Source of the DNA: Pseudoxanthomonas helianthi
GTDB lineage: Bacteria > Pseudomonadota > Gammaproteobacteria > Xanthomonadales > Xanthomonadaceae
Assembly: GCF_017939625.1 (NCBI RefSeq)
Contig: NZ_JAGKTC010000004.1
Span: forward strand, 82,423 to 146,422
DNA: 64,000 bases
Direction of reading: 5' to 3'
The position numbers and the translations under genes were made by a program. The number at the start of each line of letters is the position of its first letter. Position 1 is the first letter of the stretch. Below are positions 41,803 to 51,199 of this stretch, piece after piece. The notes under the pieces were generated by a model. The model was not told the origin of the DNA. It did no database searches and saw only the letters and a program-made list of their open reading frames with translations.

Positions 41803-43332
41803 TCAGGGCGAGCCGCCGCCGACCGCGCCGCTGCCCTGTCCAGCCTGCGCGCGCGCCGCGAACAGCGTGCCCGGCGGCGGCGAACGGGTGAAATAGGTCT
41901 GCACGCCGTCCAGCACCGCGCCGGCCAGCTTGCGCTGGTACGACGGGTCGGTCAGGCGACGCTCTTCGTCGTAGTTCGAGATGAACGCAGTCTCGACCAG
42001 CATCGCCGGCATGTCGGACGTGCGCAGCACGGCGAAGTTGGCGCGTTCGATCTGCGGCTTGTGGTTGTTGCCGATGCGCTTGAGGCCGTCCAGCACGTGG
42101 CTGGCCGCGTCTTCGGATGCCTTCATGTGCCCGCTCTGGGCCAGGTCGATCAGTACCGAGGTCAGCGTGTTGTCGGCCTTCTGCAGGTTGACTCCGCCGA
42201 CCAGGTCGGAGGCGTTTTCCTTGTCGGCCAGCCAGCGCGCACGCTGCGACGACGCCCCACGCAAGGCGAGTACATACACCGAGGAACCGCTGGCGCTGCG
42301 GTTTTCCGCCGCGTCGGCGTGGATCGACACGAAAATGTCGGCCTTGTGCGCCCGCGCCTTCTGGGCGCGCTGGTTCAACGGGATGAAGTAGTCGCCATCG
42401 CGCACCAGATAGGCCTTCAGCCCCTGCGTGGCATCGACCTGGCGGGCCAGTTCGCGGGCGATGGCCAGGGTGACGTTCTTCTCGTACTTGCCCGTCGGAC
42501 CGATCGCGCCGGAATCCTGGCCGCCATGGCCGGCATCGATGGCGACCACCAACGGACGCATGCCGCTGCGCATCGGCGCCGGCACGGATTCGGTCACCTG
42601 CGGCGCGGCCGGCACATCGGTGGCCGGGGCTGCCGGCGCATTCTTCGAAGCGAGGTAATCGCCCAGCGGAACCGAAGCCGGCTTCGGCGGAGCGGCCGCC
42701 GTCGTGGTCGCGGCACTGGCATCGCGACCGTTGAGGATGTCCTGCGGCGAGGTTGGCTGCGATTGCGACGGCGTCGTTTGCGGTGCCGGCGCGCTCGCCT
42801 GCTGTTTCACCGCCGTGGCCAGCGCGGCGGTCGCCTGGGCGGCCGAGGGTGTGGCCTGCGGAGGGCTCGGCACGGAGCTGGTGGGGGCATTCGAAGCGAC
42901 CGCCGCGGAAGCGGGAGCCGGCCCGTCGCCCGGCCACTCGATCACCAGCTTGGCGCCGTTCGCGGACGGCTCCATGTGCGGTTTCAGTGCAGCGACCGAC
43001 GAAGAAAGATCGAACACGATGCGCAGCGTGCCCGGCGCAGGCTGGCCGGTACGAACGGATTTGACGATGCCCGCACCCGCCGGCAGCTTGAGGCCGGGCT
43101 TGGCGCTGGAAGCCGGCAGGTCGACGACCAGTCGGTCGGGACCGCTGAGCGACAGGGTCTGGAATTCGCCGGTGCCCTGCAATTCGATTTCGGCGCGGGT
43201 GCCGGTGGCGCCCTGGCTCAGGCCGACCCCGCGCACCTCACCGGCGACGGCGGAAAACAGCGGAGAAAACACGCCCGCGGCGAGCAGAATGCCCCCCATC
43301 GTCCGTCCAAACCCGGCCCCAGCGTCGCGCAT
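41803..43332 (-). CDS. N-acetylmuramoyl-L-alanine amidase, AmiC type
   Basis: This zinc amidase cleaves the peptide stems from peptidoglycan during cell separation. It has 509 residues with a signal peptide. An AMIN domain (VRGVGLSQGATGTRAEIELQGTG...) targets it to the septum. A Pro/Thr/Ala linker of about 120 residues follows, then an Amidase_3 domain with VVAIDAGHGGQDSGAIG, the zinc His in SIHAD and the catalytic Glu in MLVETAFISN. The short C-terminal tail is Gly-rich. Confidence 0.95.
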   Translation of the reverse strand: MRDAGAGFGRTMGGILLAAGVFSPLFSAVAGEVRGVGLSQGATGTRAEIELQGTGEFQTLSLSGPDRLVVDLPASSAKPGLKLPAGAGIVKSVRTGQPAPGTLRIVFDLSSSVAALKPHMEPSANGAKLVIEWPGDGPAPASAAVASNAPTSSVPSPPQATPSAAQATAALATAVKQQASAPAPQTTPSQSQPTSPQDILNGRDASAATTTAAAPPKPASVPLGDYLASKNAPAAPATDVPAAPQVTESVPAPMRSGMRPLVVAIDAGHGGQDSGAIGPTGKYEKNVTLAIARELARQVDATQGLKAYLVRDGDYFIPLNQRAQKARAHKADIFVSIHADAAENRSASGSSVYVLALRGASSQRARWLADKENASDLVGGVNLQKADNTLTSVLIDLAQSGHMKASEDAASHVLDGLKRIGNNHKPQIERANFAVLRTSDMPAMLVETAFISNYDEERRLTDPSYQRKLAGAVLDGVQTYFTRSPPPGTLFAARAQAGQGSGAVGGGSP

Positions 43333-43456
43333 GCCGCGGATTCAAGCACCAACCCGTCGGGAACGCAAGCACTTTTCCCTTAATAATCCGTAACCTGCCG
43401 CTACTTCCTATTCCTGACCTACAGGGACGGCCCGCAAGCGTCCGTTTCCAGACAGG

Positions 43457-44362
43457 TCAGTCCAGCAACCCACCCCAGGACCAGCGTGGGATGGTCAAGC
43501 CCTCGGGAACCCCGGCAGCGGACTCCGGGTAGCGGGCCATGGCCGTCGTGGTCGCCCAGGCGAAGTAGTCGTGCAGCGCCTGCCGCAGCGGTCCGGCGGT
43601 CAGCCCCACGTCGTCCATCGCCTGGTCGAAACAGGCGATCGCGCGGCGATCCATTTCCTCGTGCATGCCGTTGCCGCTGTGCATGCGCACGACGGCGGTT
43701 TCGTCGCCGTATCGACGCGAATACAACGCCGGTCCGCCCAGCGCCTCGGCCCAGTACGCGGCCAGCCGCTCGGTGTGTTGCGGGTGGAAGCCGTGGCTGA
43801 AGGCGTGGCTGACGATTTCATCGCCCATTACCCGCGCATGCCAGGCTTCGGCGAGGCGCAACATGCCTTCCCAACCGCCGGCGGCGTCGTACAGGCTCTG
43901 CGTCATCGCGGGGTGCAACGGCTCCAGTTGCGCCAACCAATCGCGACCCACGGGCGAAACGCCTTCCAGCTCGGCGCTGCGCCCCGCTCCTTCCACTGCC
44001 AGCGCGATGCGCAGATCGGGTTTCGGCAACGCTGCGGCACCGCGCTCCGGCCATTCCACCAACCATAGTGTCGCCGTGGCTTCGTCCAGACCGAGGAAAT
44101 CCAGTTCGCCTGCATCGCCGATGCGATACAGGTCGAGATGCCAGGCCTCACCGCCTTCGATGGGATAACGCTCGACCAGCGTGTAGGTCGGGCTGCGGAT
44201 CGCGCCCTGCACGCCCAGCGCGCGCAACAGCGCGCGTGCCAGCGTCGACTTGCCGGCGCCGAGGTCGCCGTGCAGGAACACCATCGCCGACGGCGGACGC
44301 GTCTGCGCCAGCGCACGGCCGAGGGCTTCGGTGGATTCGGGGTCGGGCAGGTTCAGGTGCAT
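43457..44362 (-). CDS. tsaE: TsaE ATPase fused to a group II truncated hemoglobin-like domain
   Basis: This is one open frame of 301 residues from the ATG at 44362. Residues 1-148 are a complete TsaE, the ATPase needed for tRNA t6A synthesis. They have the P-loop GDLGAGKST (about 32-40), SPTYTLVERY, HLDLYRIGD and LWLVEWPERG. From Met153 (MTQSLYDAAGG) the rest reads as a globin of the truncated group II type: LAEAWHARVMGDE, FHPQHTERLAAYWAEALGGPALYS and a likely proximal His in VVRMHSGNG. The two are joined by LAQLEPLHPA with no stop. A TTG at 44374 would add four residues. Confidence 0.88.
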   Translation of the reverse strand: MHLNLPDPESTEALGRALAQTRPPSAMVFLHGDLGAGKSTLARALLRALGVQGAIRSPTYTLVERYPIEGGEAWHLDLYRIGDAGELDFLGLDEATATLWLVEWPERGAAALPKPDLRIALAVEGAGRSAELEGVSPVGRDWLAQLEPLHPAMTQSLYDAAGGWEGMLRLAEAWHARVMGDEIVSHAFSHGFHPQHTERLAAYWAEALGGPALYSRRYGDETAVVRMHSGNGMHEEMDRRAIACFDQAMDDVGLTAGPLRQALHDYFAWATTTAMARYPESAAGVPEGLTIPRWSWGGLLD

Positions 44363-44384
44363 GTGGCGATTCAAGGTATTCGAA

Positions 44385-44463
44385 GTGGGAGCGACGTAAG
44401 TCGCGATGCTTTTCGCAGAGGACGTGGAACGGATAAAGCATTCGCGACTTACGTCGCTCCCAC
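44385..44463. repeat. GTGGGAGCG-type inverted repeat pair between nnr and tsaE
   Basis: The arms 44385-44406 and 44442-44463 are perfect 22-base inverted repeats identical in sequence to those at 37387. About 35 bases separate them. They lie between the nnr stop (44473) and the tsaE fusion start (44362), on a stretch that would be transcribed in the leader of tsaE. Confidence 0.9.
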
Positions 44464-44472
44464 ATCGGATAT

Positions 44473-45948
44473 CTAGGCAGGATTCGACAATTTACGCAAA
44501 TGCGGCATCAGGTCGGAAGGCAACAAGCCACGTTCGCCGTCTTCCGCGGCGATATCGCCCGCGAGCGAATGCAGCAACGCGCCCGCACTTGCAGCATCGA
44601 ACGCAGCCAATCCCTGTCCGCGCAACGCTGCGATGACGCCGGTCAACACATCGCCCATGCCGCCGACGGCCATGCCCGGATTGCCCGCACCGATCACGCG
44701 CAGAGGTTCGCCCCGCGCGGCGACGATGCTGCCTGCGCCCTTCAGTACGACGATGGCGTTGTAACGATCCGCGATGGCGCGCGCGGCGGAAAAGCGGTCG
44801 CGCTGCACCTCGCCGGTGGCGATGCCGAGCAAGCGCGCGGCTTCGCCCGGATGCGGCGTGAGGATGGCGCCGGGAAGCTCGCGTGGGGATTGCGCCAACA
44901 GATTCAGCGCGTCGGCATCCAGCACCAGTGGCTTGCCGGCATCCAGCGCGAGATGGAACACGGCGCGACCCCAGTCGCCCTGCCCCAGTCCCGGGCCCAG
45001 CGCGATGGCGTCGGCATTCGCAAGCAATGGGACGAGGTCTTCGCCGGATTCGACCGCACTGGCCATCGCTTCCGGCCGCCGCGACAGTAGCACGGGCACG
45101 TGCGCCGCCCGCGTGGCCGCCGTCAGCAGGCCCGCACCGCAACGCAGCGCCGCTTCCGCGCACAACAAGATGGCGCCGCCGTGCCCGTGGTCGCCACCGA
45201 TGCACAGCACACGGCCGGATTCGCCCTTGTGGGTATTGAGGCGACGCGGCAGCAGCCACTGGGCCAGCACGTCTTCGCGCAACAGCTGCGCAGCCGGCGC
45301 CAAGGAGACGAACGCATCCGGTGGAACGTCGAGTTCGTCGATGCCGCGTTCGCCAACGAGCTCCAGCGCATCGCCGGTATGCAGGCCGACGTGCGGCGCG
45401 ATGAACTGCAGGGTCGCATCCGCATCCACGCAGGCGCCCGGCGCGGTGCCGAGGTCGGCATCCAGCCCGCTGGGCACGTCGAGCGCGAAGACCGGCGACG
45501 CCTGGTGGTTGATCGCTTCGATCAGCGCCGAGACCTCGGCATCCGGCGCCCGGACCAGGCCGATGCCGAACAGGGCATCGACGATCACGTCGCCCTGCGG
45601 CTGCGCTTCGGGAAACAGTTCGATGCGCCCGCCGGCGGCAACGTATTCGGTACAGGCACGCTGGGCCAATGGCGTACGCGGCCCGTGCCCCGCGAGGTGC
45701 AGCACGCGCACTTCGCGCCGCGATTGCTGGGCCAGCCGCGCCAGCACGTAGCCGTCGCCGCCATTGTTGCCGGGCCCGCACACCACGCAGATGCGCAGCG
45801 CCTGCGGCCAGCGCTGCAGCAGCGCCCGCCATGCGGCCTGCCCGGCGCGCTGCATCAGCACGTAGCCGTCGCCGCCGAGCAATACGGTGGCGCGCGCATC
45901 CAGCTCGCGCGCCGCGCGGGTGTCGAACAGGGCCGTGATGCCGTGCAT
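44473..45948 (-). CDS. nnr: Bifunctional NAD(P)H-hydrate epimerase/dehydratase
   Basis: It repairs damaged NAD(P)HX. It has 491 residues from the ATG at 45948. The N-terminal YjeF epimerase domain has VCGPGNNGGDGYVLARL and DALFGIG. The C-terminal ADP-dependent dehydratase domain has HKGESGRVLCIGGDHGHGGA, LTPHPGEAARLL and GNPGMAVGGMGDVLTGVIAAL. It is 23 bases from the divergent queG. The order queG-nnr-tsaE-amidase-mutL is a common bacterial cluster. Confidence 0.95.
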   Translation of the reverse strand: MHGITALFDTRAARELDARATVLLGGDGYVLMQRAGQAAWRALLQRWPQALRICVVCGPGNNGGDGYVLARLAQQSRREVRVLHLAGHGPRTPLAQRACTEYVAAGGRIELFPEAQPQGDVIVDALFGIGLVRAPDAEVSALIEAINHQASPVFALDVPSGLDADLGTAPGACVDADATLQFIAPHVGLHTGDALELVGERGIDELDVPPDAFVSLAPAAQLLREDVLAQWLLPRRLNTHKGESGRVLCIGGDHGHGGAILLCAEAALRCGAGLLTAATRAAHVPVLLSRRPEAMASAVESGEDLVPLLANADAIALGPGLGQGDWGRAVFHLALDAGKPLVLDADALNLLAQSPRELPGAILTPHPGEAARLLGIATGEVQRDRFSAARAIADRYNAIVVLKGAGSIVAARGEPLRVIGAGNPGMAVGGMGDVLTGVIAALRGQGLAAFDAASAGALLHSLAGDIAAEDGERGLLPSDLMPHLRKLSNPA

Positions 45949-45971
45949 GGCGTGGATTCTATACTTGCCGC

Positions 45972-47039
45972 ATGCCTTCACCCGCTCCCCGCCTGGATGC
46001 CGCCGCCCTCGCCGCCCGCGTGCGCGAGCTTGCGCGCGAATTCGGCTTCCAGCGTTGCGGCATCAGCGATGTCGAGCTGGGCGAAGACGAGGCGTTCCTG
46101 CGCGACTGGCTGGCGCAGGGCCTGCAGGGCTCGATGGGCTGGATGGCGGCGCATGGCGACAAGCGCTCGCGCCCGGCCGAGCTGATTCCCGGCACCGTGA
46201 GGGTGATTTCGGTCGGCCTCGATTATGGCCGTCGCGACGACGAAGAAGCCTGGGCCACGCTCGCCGACGGCGGGCGCGCCTACGTGGCCCGTTACGCGCT
46301 GGGCCGCGACTACCACAAGCTGATGCGCAACCGTCTGCAGAAACTGGCCGAGCGCATCGCAGAAGAGATCGGTCCGTTCGGCCATCGCGTATTCGTCGAC
46401 TCCGCGCCGGTGCTGGAGCGTGCGCTGGCGCGCAACGCGGGCCTCGGCTGGATCGGCAAGCACACCTGCCTGATCGACCGGGACGGCGGCTCGTGGTTCT
46501 TCCTCGGCGAGATCTACGTCGATCTGCCGCTGCCGGTGGACCAGCCCGCGACCGCGCATTGCGGCACCTGCACGCGCTGCATCGACATCTGTCCCACCCA
46601 GGCCATCGTCGCGCCTTATCGCCTCGACGCACGCCGCTGCATTTCCTACCTGACCATCGAACACGAGGGCGCGATCCCCGAGGACCTGCGCCCGGCCATC
46701 GGCAACCGCATCTTCGGCTGCGACGATTGCCAGCTGGTGTGTCCCTGGAACAAGTTCGCGAAGAAGACCGACGAACCGGATTTCCGTGCGCGCAACGATC
46801 TCGATACGGCGACGTTGCCGCAACTGTTCGCTTGGAGCGAGGACGAGTTCCTCAGCCGCACCGAAGGTTCGGCGATCCGGCGCAGCGGACATGAGCGGTG
46901 GTCGCGGAATATCGCGGTGGCGCTGGGCAATGCGCCGACCACGCCGGAAGTCCTCGCCGCGCTCGAATCGCGACGCGACGATCCATCGCCGCTGGTGCGC
47001 GAACACGTGGCATGGGCCATGAAACAGCACGCGTCCTAG
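45972..47039 (+). CDS. queG: Epoxyqueuosine reductase QueG
   Basis: It performs the last step of queuosine synthesis in tRNA, using cobalamin and two 4Fe-4S clusters. It has 355 residues. Conserved parts are DYHKLMRNRLQKLAERI, VFVDSAPVLERALARNAGLGWIGKHTC and the cluster motifs CGTCTRCIDICPTQAI and FGCDDCQLVCPWNKFA. The C-terminal HEAT-like repeats (IAVALGNAPTTPEVLAAL...) are present. Confidence 0.96.
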   Translation: MPSPAPRLDAAALAARVRELAREFGFQRCGISDVELGEDEAFLRDWLAQGLQGSMGWMAAHGDKRSRPAELIPGTVRVISVGLDYGRRDDEEAWATLADGGRAYVARYALGRDYHKLMRNRLQKLAERIAEEIGPFGHRVFVDSAPVLERALARNAGLGWIGKHTCLIDRDGGSWFFLGEIYVDLPLPVDQPATAHCGTCTRCIDICPTQAIVAPYRLDARRCISYLTIEHEGAIPEDLRPAIGNRIFGCDDCQLVCPWNKFAKKTDEPDFRARNDLDTATLPQLFAWSEDEFLSRTEGSAIRRSGHERWSRNIAVALGNAPTTPEVLAALESRRDDPSPLVREHVAWAMKQHAS

Positions 47040-47097
47040 AAGCGGCGGCTTTCAGCCACGACCAGCGAACCCCATCGCAATCCCTTCGATACTTGGC

Positions 47098-47295
47098 GTT
47101 GGAGCGACGTCAGTCGCGAATGCCGAAGTCACAAGACTTACCGTTTCCATTACTGCCGCAGAAGCACCAATCCCGCAGTTTGGAACAGCGGAACGGTCGT
47201 TTCATGATCCATTCCGCCATCTGGCCGTGAATCGCTCCGACATTCGCGACTGACGTCGCTCCCACAAGGGAGATTCCCGCGAAGACGGGAATCAG
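47098..47295. repeat. GTGGGAGCG-type pair with a long core, next to a dRS3-like palindrome
   Basis: The arms 47098-47122 and 47241-47265 are 25-base inverted repeats (24 matching). They enclose 118 bases, far more than the 22-35 bases of the other pairs. On the minus strand the core can encode a short peptide ending WCFCGSNGNGKSC. A single dRS3-like palindrome follows at 47273-47293 and touches the pgi stop codon. It fills the 252-base gap between queG and pgi. Confidence 0.75.
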
Positions 47296-48800
47296 CCGCG
47301 CGACTTCAGTTCCGCCAGCAGCGCCTGGGTCACCGGATCGGAAGCCTGCGCTTCGCCTTTCAACGCCGGCAACAAGCCGTTCGCCAACTGCTTGCCCAGT
47401 TCGACGCCGAACTGGTCGAACGCATTGATGCCCCAGACCACCGATTGCACGTACACGCTGTGCTCGTACATCGCGATCAACGCACCCAGCGACTGCGGGG
47501 TCAGCGCATCCAGCAGGAACATCGTGCCAGGGCGTCCGCCGGCGTAGCTGCGGTGCGGATCGGCGTTGGCCTGTCCGTTCGCCAGCGCCTCGCTCTGCGC
47601 CAGCAGGTTGGACTGCAGCGCGAGGTGGTTCTCGGCGTACGGGTCGTCGTTGCGCACGGTGCCGACGAAATCCAGCGGCACGATCTGCGTGCCCTGGTGC
47701 AGCGCCTGGAAGAAGCTGTGTTGCACGTCGGTGCCTGCGCCGCCCCACCATACCGGCACGGTTTCGCCATCGACCGGCGTGCCGTCGAGCTTGATCGACT
47801 TGCCCAGGCTTTCCATCACCAGCTGCTGCAGGTAGGCCGGCAACAGGGCGAGGCGCTGGTCGTAGGTCATCACCCCGTGCGCGGCATGGCCGAGCAGGTT
47901 GCGGTTCCACACCGCGGTCAGCGCATGCAGCACGGGCAGGTTCCGCGCCAGCGGAGTATCCAGCGCATGCGCGTCCATCTCTGCGGCGCCAGCCAGCAAC
48001 GCTTCGAACTTGTCGAAGCCGATCGCCAGCGCGATCGGGAAACCGACCGCCGACCAAAGCGAATAGCGTCCGCCGACCCAATCCCACATTGGCAGCACGC
48101 GCTCGGCTGCGATGTCGAATGCCGCCGCGGCACGCTCGGGATTGGCGCTGACCGCATACAGGCGTTCGCTGCCGCCGAGCCAGTCGCGCAGGATCGCGCC
48201 ATTGAGCAGGGTTTCCTGGGTGCCGAAGGTCTTGGAAATCAGGATGCCGGCCGTGGTCGCGGAATCGAGCCCGGCCAGGGTCCGCTGCATCGCCGCGCCA
48301 TCGACGTTGGAAATGAAATGCACGCGCAGACGCGCGCCGGACACCGGCCGCAACGCGTCGGCGACCAGGCGCGGGCCGAGGTCGGAACCGCCGATGCCGA
48401 CGCTGACGATGTCGGTGATGCCGCTGGTTTCCAGCGCAGCGACCATGCGACCCATGCGCTGGCGCACTTCGCTGGCGGTGGCGAAGGCCTCGCGGGCGAC
48501 GGCGGCCTGCGACAGGTTGCTGCGCAGCGCGGTGTGCAGCGCGGCGCGGCCTTCGGTCACGTTGACCTTGTCGCCGTCGAACAGGCGGCGGAACGCGCTG
48601 GCGAGTTGCTTGCCTTCGCCCAGCGCAAGCAGTTCCGCAAGCGCGGCGCGATCGTAGCCCTGGCGGGCGAAGTTGGCGTACACCGGACCGACGCGCAGGG
48701 CGAGGTCGGTGGGTCGTGCCGGGTCGGCGGCCAGCAGGTCGGCGGCCTTCGCGCTCCGCAGGCGCGCGGCGTGCGCCGCCAGCTTCTCGAACGCGGTCAT
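47292..48800 (-). CDS. pgi: Glucose-6-phosphate isomerase
   Basis: It interconverts glucose-6-phosphate and fructose-6-phosphate. It has 502 residues from the ATG at 48800. Signatures are [44 protein letters not shown] and the catalytic [13 protein letters not shown]. The start overlaps the panD stop by four bases. Pairing with panD in one transcript is typical of Xanthomonadaceae. Confidence 0.97.
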   Translation of the reverse strand: MTAFEKLAAHAARLRSAKAADLLAADPARPTDLALRVGPVYANFARQGYDRAALAELLALGEGKQLASAFRRLFDGDKVNVTEGRAALHTALRSNLSQAAVAREAFATASEVRQRMGRMVAALETSGITDIVSVGIGGSDLGPRLVADALRPVSGARLRVHFISNVDGAAMQRTLAGLDSATTAGILISKTFGTQETLLNGAILRDWLGGSERLYAVSANPERAAAAFDIAAERVLPMWDWVGGRYSLWSAVGFPIALAIGFDKFEALLAGAAEMDAHALDTPLARNLPVLHALTAVWNRNLLGHAAHGVMTYDQRLALLPAYLQQLVMESLGKSIKLDGTPVDGETVPVWWGGAGTDVQHSFFQALHQGTQIVPLDFVGTVRNDDPYAENHLALQSNLLAQSEALANGQANADPHRSYAGGRPGTMFLLDALTPQSLGALIAMYEHSVYVQSVVWGINAFDQFGVELGKQLANGLLPALKGEAQASDPVTQALLAELKSRG

Positions 48801-49177
48801 GCGGCCTGCTTCGGGATGCTGTCGTTGGTGTGGCTGATGCGGTTTTCGGCGTCGACGTAGACCAGCTTCGGCTTGAACACGCTGGCTTCGGCCTCGCTCA
48901 TGCCGGCGAAGGCGGCGATGATGACCAGGTCGCCGACCTGCACATGGCGCGCGGCGCCGCCATTGAGCGAAATGATGCCGCTGCCGGCATCGGCGCGCAG
49001 CGCATAGGTGGTGAAACGGGCGCCGTTGGTGACGTCCCAGATGTGCACCTGTTCGAACTCGCGGATGCCGGTCGCCTGGAGCAGCAGCTCGTCGATGGCG
49101 ATCGAGCCTTCGTAGTTGAGCTCCGAATGGGTGACGGTGGCGCGATGGATCTTGGCTTTGAGCAGGTTCAGTTGCAT
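48797..49177 (-). CDS. panD: Aspartate 1-decarboxylase proenzyme
   Basis: It makes beta-alanine for pantothenate. It has 126 residues. The self-cleavage site is Gly24-Ser25 in [11 protein letters not shown], and Ser25 becomes the pyruvoyl group. The N-terminal [14 protein letters not shown] and Tyr57-region [13 protein letters not shown] are conserved. It lies 215 bases downstream of panC, with a repeat pair in between, and overlaps pgi. Confidence 0.97.
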   Translation of the reverse strand: MQLNLLKAKIHRATVTHSELNYEGSIAIDELLLQATGIREFEQVHIWDVTNGARFTTYALRADAGSGIISLNGGAARHVQVGDLVIIAAFAGMSEAEASVFKPKLVYVDAENRISHTNDSIPKQAA

Positions 49178-49214
49178 GGGAAAAGCGGCTTGGGGGCGGT
49201 TGCGGGCATTTTAG

Positions 49215-49392
49215 CCCCTCTCCCGCCGGGAGAGGGGTTGGGGTGAGGGTACGGCGAAGCGGCAGAATGCGGACGTCAATGAACGCTGCGACGTCCCTGC
49301 AGTTCATCTTCTTTCCCGCCGCCGAACCTCAGCCGCTTGGGGCGGCTTCGATTTCCGGCGCTACGCGCCACCTTCTCCCAGCGGGAGAAGGG
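49215..49392. repeat. CCCTCTCCC-type inverted repeats in the panC-panD gap
   Basis: CCCCTCTCCCGCCGGGAGAG begins one hairpin at 49215-49237, followed by GGTTGGGGTGAGGG. A related hairpin, CCTTCTCCCAGCGGGAGAAG, is at 49371-49392 in inverse orientation and abuts the panC stop. Such CTCTCCC/GGGAGAG repeats with a GGTTGGGGTGAGGG tail are widespread in proteobacteria. They lie in what should be one panB-panC-panD transcript. Confidence 0.8.
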
Positions 49393-50235
49393 TTAAAACT
49401 CCAAGTTGTCGATCAGCCGCGTCCGTCCCAGCCGGGCCGCGATCAGGGCGACCCGGGCGCCCGGCTCGCCATCGGCCGGCTCGGACAGGTCCGGGCGGCG
49501 GACCACGGTGTAATCGACCGCGTAACCGGCCGCATCCAGTTGCCGGGACGCGGCGGCTTCGACCTCGGCGCGCGGCCGGCCGGCGGCGATGCCGTCGCGC
49601 ATCGCCAGCAGGGTGCGGCGGATCTCGGCGGCGACCGGGCGCTCCTCGGCACTGAGGTACTGGTTGCGCGAACTCATCGCCAACCCGTCGGTCTCGCGCA
49701 CGATGCTGCCGGCGAGGATTTCCACTGGGAACGCCAGGTCGGCGACCATCTGCCGGATCACCGCGAGCTGCTGGTAATCCTTCTTGCCGAACGCGGCCAC
49801 GTCGGGCAGCACCTGGTTGAACAGGCGGCTGACCACGGTGCACACGCCGTCGAAGTGGCCGGGACGGTGCGCGCCCTCCAGCACCGAGCTGACGCCGGGC
49901 ACGTGCACCTTCGCCGCCAGCTCCACCCCGAACGGATACATCGATTCGACCGTCGGCAGCCACAGCACGTCGCAACCGGCGCCATCCAGGCCGCTCACGT
50001 CGGCGTCGACGGTGCGCGGATAGCGGGTGTAATCCTCGTTCGGGCCGAACTGGGTCGGATTGACGAACACGCTGGACACCACGCGATCGGCGTACTGCCG
50101 CGCCAGCATCACCAGCGAATAATGGCCGGCATGCAGGTTGCCCATGGTCGGCACGAAGCCGACGCGCAAACCTTCGCGCTTCCAGCCGCGCACGCGGGCG
50201 CGCAGGGCGTCCAGTTCGGTGATGGTTTCGATCAT
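49393..50235 (-). CDS. panC: Pantothenate synthetase
   Basis: It joins pantoate and beta-alanine using ATP. It has 280 residues from the ATG at 50235. The nucleotide-binding HIGH-type motif is in VPTMGNLHAGHYSLV. VNPTQFGPNEDYTRYPRT, VSRLFNQVLPDVAAFGKKDYQQL and GLAMSSRNQYLS follow. An in-frame ATG at 50262 exists but lies in the repeat sequence upstream and is rejected. Confidence 0.97.
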   Translation of the reverse strand: MIETITELDALRARVRGWKREGLRVGFVPTMGNLHAGHYSLVMLARQYADRVVSSVFVNPTQFGPNEDYTRYPRTVDADVSGLDGAGCDVLWLPTVESMYPFGVELAAKVHVPGVSSVLEGAHRPGHFDGVCTVVSRLFNQVLPDVAAFGKKDYQQLAVIRQMVADLAFPVEILAGSIVRETDGLAMSSRNQYLSAEERPVAAEIRRTLLAMRDGIAAGRPRAEVEAAASRQLDAAGYAVDYTVVRRPDLSEPADGEPGARVALIAARLGRTRLIDNLEF

Positions 50236-50251
50236 TTGCCGTTGAAAGCCC

Positions 50252-50366
50252 TTTTTTGACACGGATTTACACGGATGGAAGCCGATTTTCCTGTGGCCTG
50301 CTTCTTCATTATTGACGCCTTGCTTCTGCTTTATCCGCGGTCATCCGCGTCAATCCGTGTCAAAGA
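50252..50366. repeat. ATCCGTGT-type inverted repeats between panB and panC
   Basis: TTTTGACACGGATTTACACG (from 50255) and, in inverse orientation near 50331-50366, TCATCCGCGTCAATCCGTGT form an imperfect inverted pair. The CCGTGTNAATCCGTGTCAAA wording is a widely scattered bacterial intergenic repeat. It makes up most of the 145-base gap between panB and panC. Confidence 0.65.
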
Positions 50367-50380
50367 GTTTTTCTTCGACC

Positions 50381-51196
50381 TTACGCATAGGAATGTTCGG
50401 CGTCGGGGAACGAGCCGTCGCGCACCGCCTGCGCATAGGCGCGCACGGCGCCAGCGATGGAGCCGCCTTCGGCGAGGAAGTCCTTGACGAACTTCGGCTT
50501 GCGGTGGCCGGTGTCGATGCCGAGGAAATCGTGCAACACCAGCACCTGTCCATCGCAGCCGGGGCCGGCGCCGATGCCGATAGTCGGGATCGACAGGTCG
50601 GCGGTGATCGCCGTGGCCAGCGAGGTCGGCACGCATTCCAGCACCAGCAATTGCGCGCCGGCTTCGGCCACCGCCTTCGCGTCGGCGCGCAGGCGCGCGG
50701 CAGCGGCTTCGTCGCGGCCCTGCACCTTGTAGCCGCCGAATTTCAGCACCGACTGCGGAGTCAGGCCGAGGTGCGCGCAGACCGGGATGTCGCGTTCCAC
50801 CAGGAAGCGGATCACTTCGAGCTTGTGGCCCGCGCCTTCCAGCTTGACCATTTCGGCGCCGGCCTGCAGCAGCTGGATCGAAGCGTCGAGCGCGCGCTCG
50901 GGCGTGGCGTCCGACTGGAACGGCAGGTCGGCGATCAGCAATGCGCGGTTCAAACCGCGGGCGACGGCACGGGTGTGGTAGGCGATGTCGTCGACGGTGA
51001 CTGGCAAGGTCGAATCATGACCCTGCACCACCATGCCCAGCGAATCGCCGATCAGGATCAGGTCGATGCCGTTGGCATCGGCCACGCGGGCGAAGCTGTT
51101 GTCGTAGGCGGTCAGCATGACCAGCCTGCGGCCCTCGCGCTTGGCGTCGGCCAGCGCGGGAACAGTCCAGGGTTTGCTTTCGGCGTGGGTGCTCAT
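50381..51196 (-). CDS. panB: 3-methyl-2-oxobutanoate hydroxymethyltransferase
   Basis: It makes ketopantoate from alpha-ketoisovalerate, the first committed step to pantothenate. It has 271 residues. Typical parts are [61 protein letters not shown] and [21 protein letters not shown]. The ATG at 51196 lies only 3 bases from the closing stem of the three-stem element, and there is no purine-rich ribosome-binding site. Its initiation region would be in that helix. Confidence 0.96.
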   Translation of the reverse strand: MSTHAESKPWTVPALADAKREGRRLVMLTAYDNSFARVADANGIDLILIGDSLGMVVQGHDSTLPVTVDDIAYHTRAVARGLNRALLIADLPFQSDATPERALDASIQLLQAGAEMVKLEGAGHKLEVIRFLVERDIPVCAHLGLTPQSVLKFGGYKVQGRDEAAAARLRADAKAVAEAGAQLLVLECVPTSLATAITADLSIPTIGIGAGPGCDGQVLVLHDFLGIDTGHRKPKFVKDFLAEGGSIAGAVRAYAQAVRDGSFPDAEHSYA

Positions 51197-51199
51197 TGC

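Noticed and set aside
47110..48087. A 325-residue minus-strand frame over pgi and the queG-pgi gap
   Set aside because: Most of it is an out-of-frame shadow of pgi. Only the last 36 codons, in the repeat core, are worth noting and are reported separately.
50236..50262. Upstream ATG of panC
   Set aside because: The added residues are encoded by the start of the intergenic repeat and do not match pantothenate synthetases.
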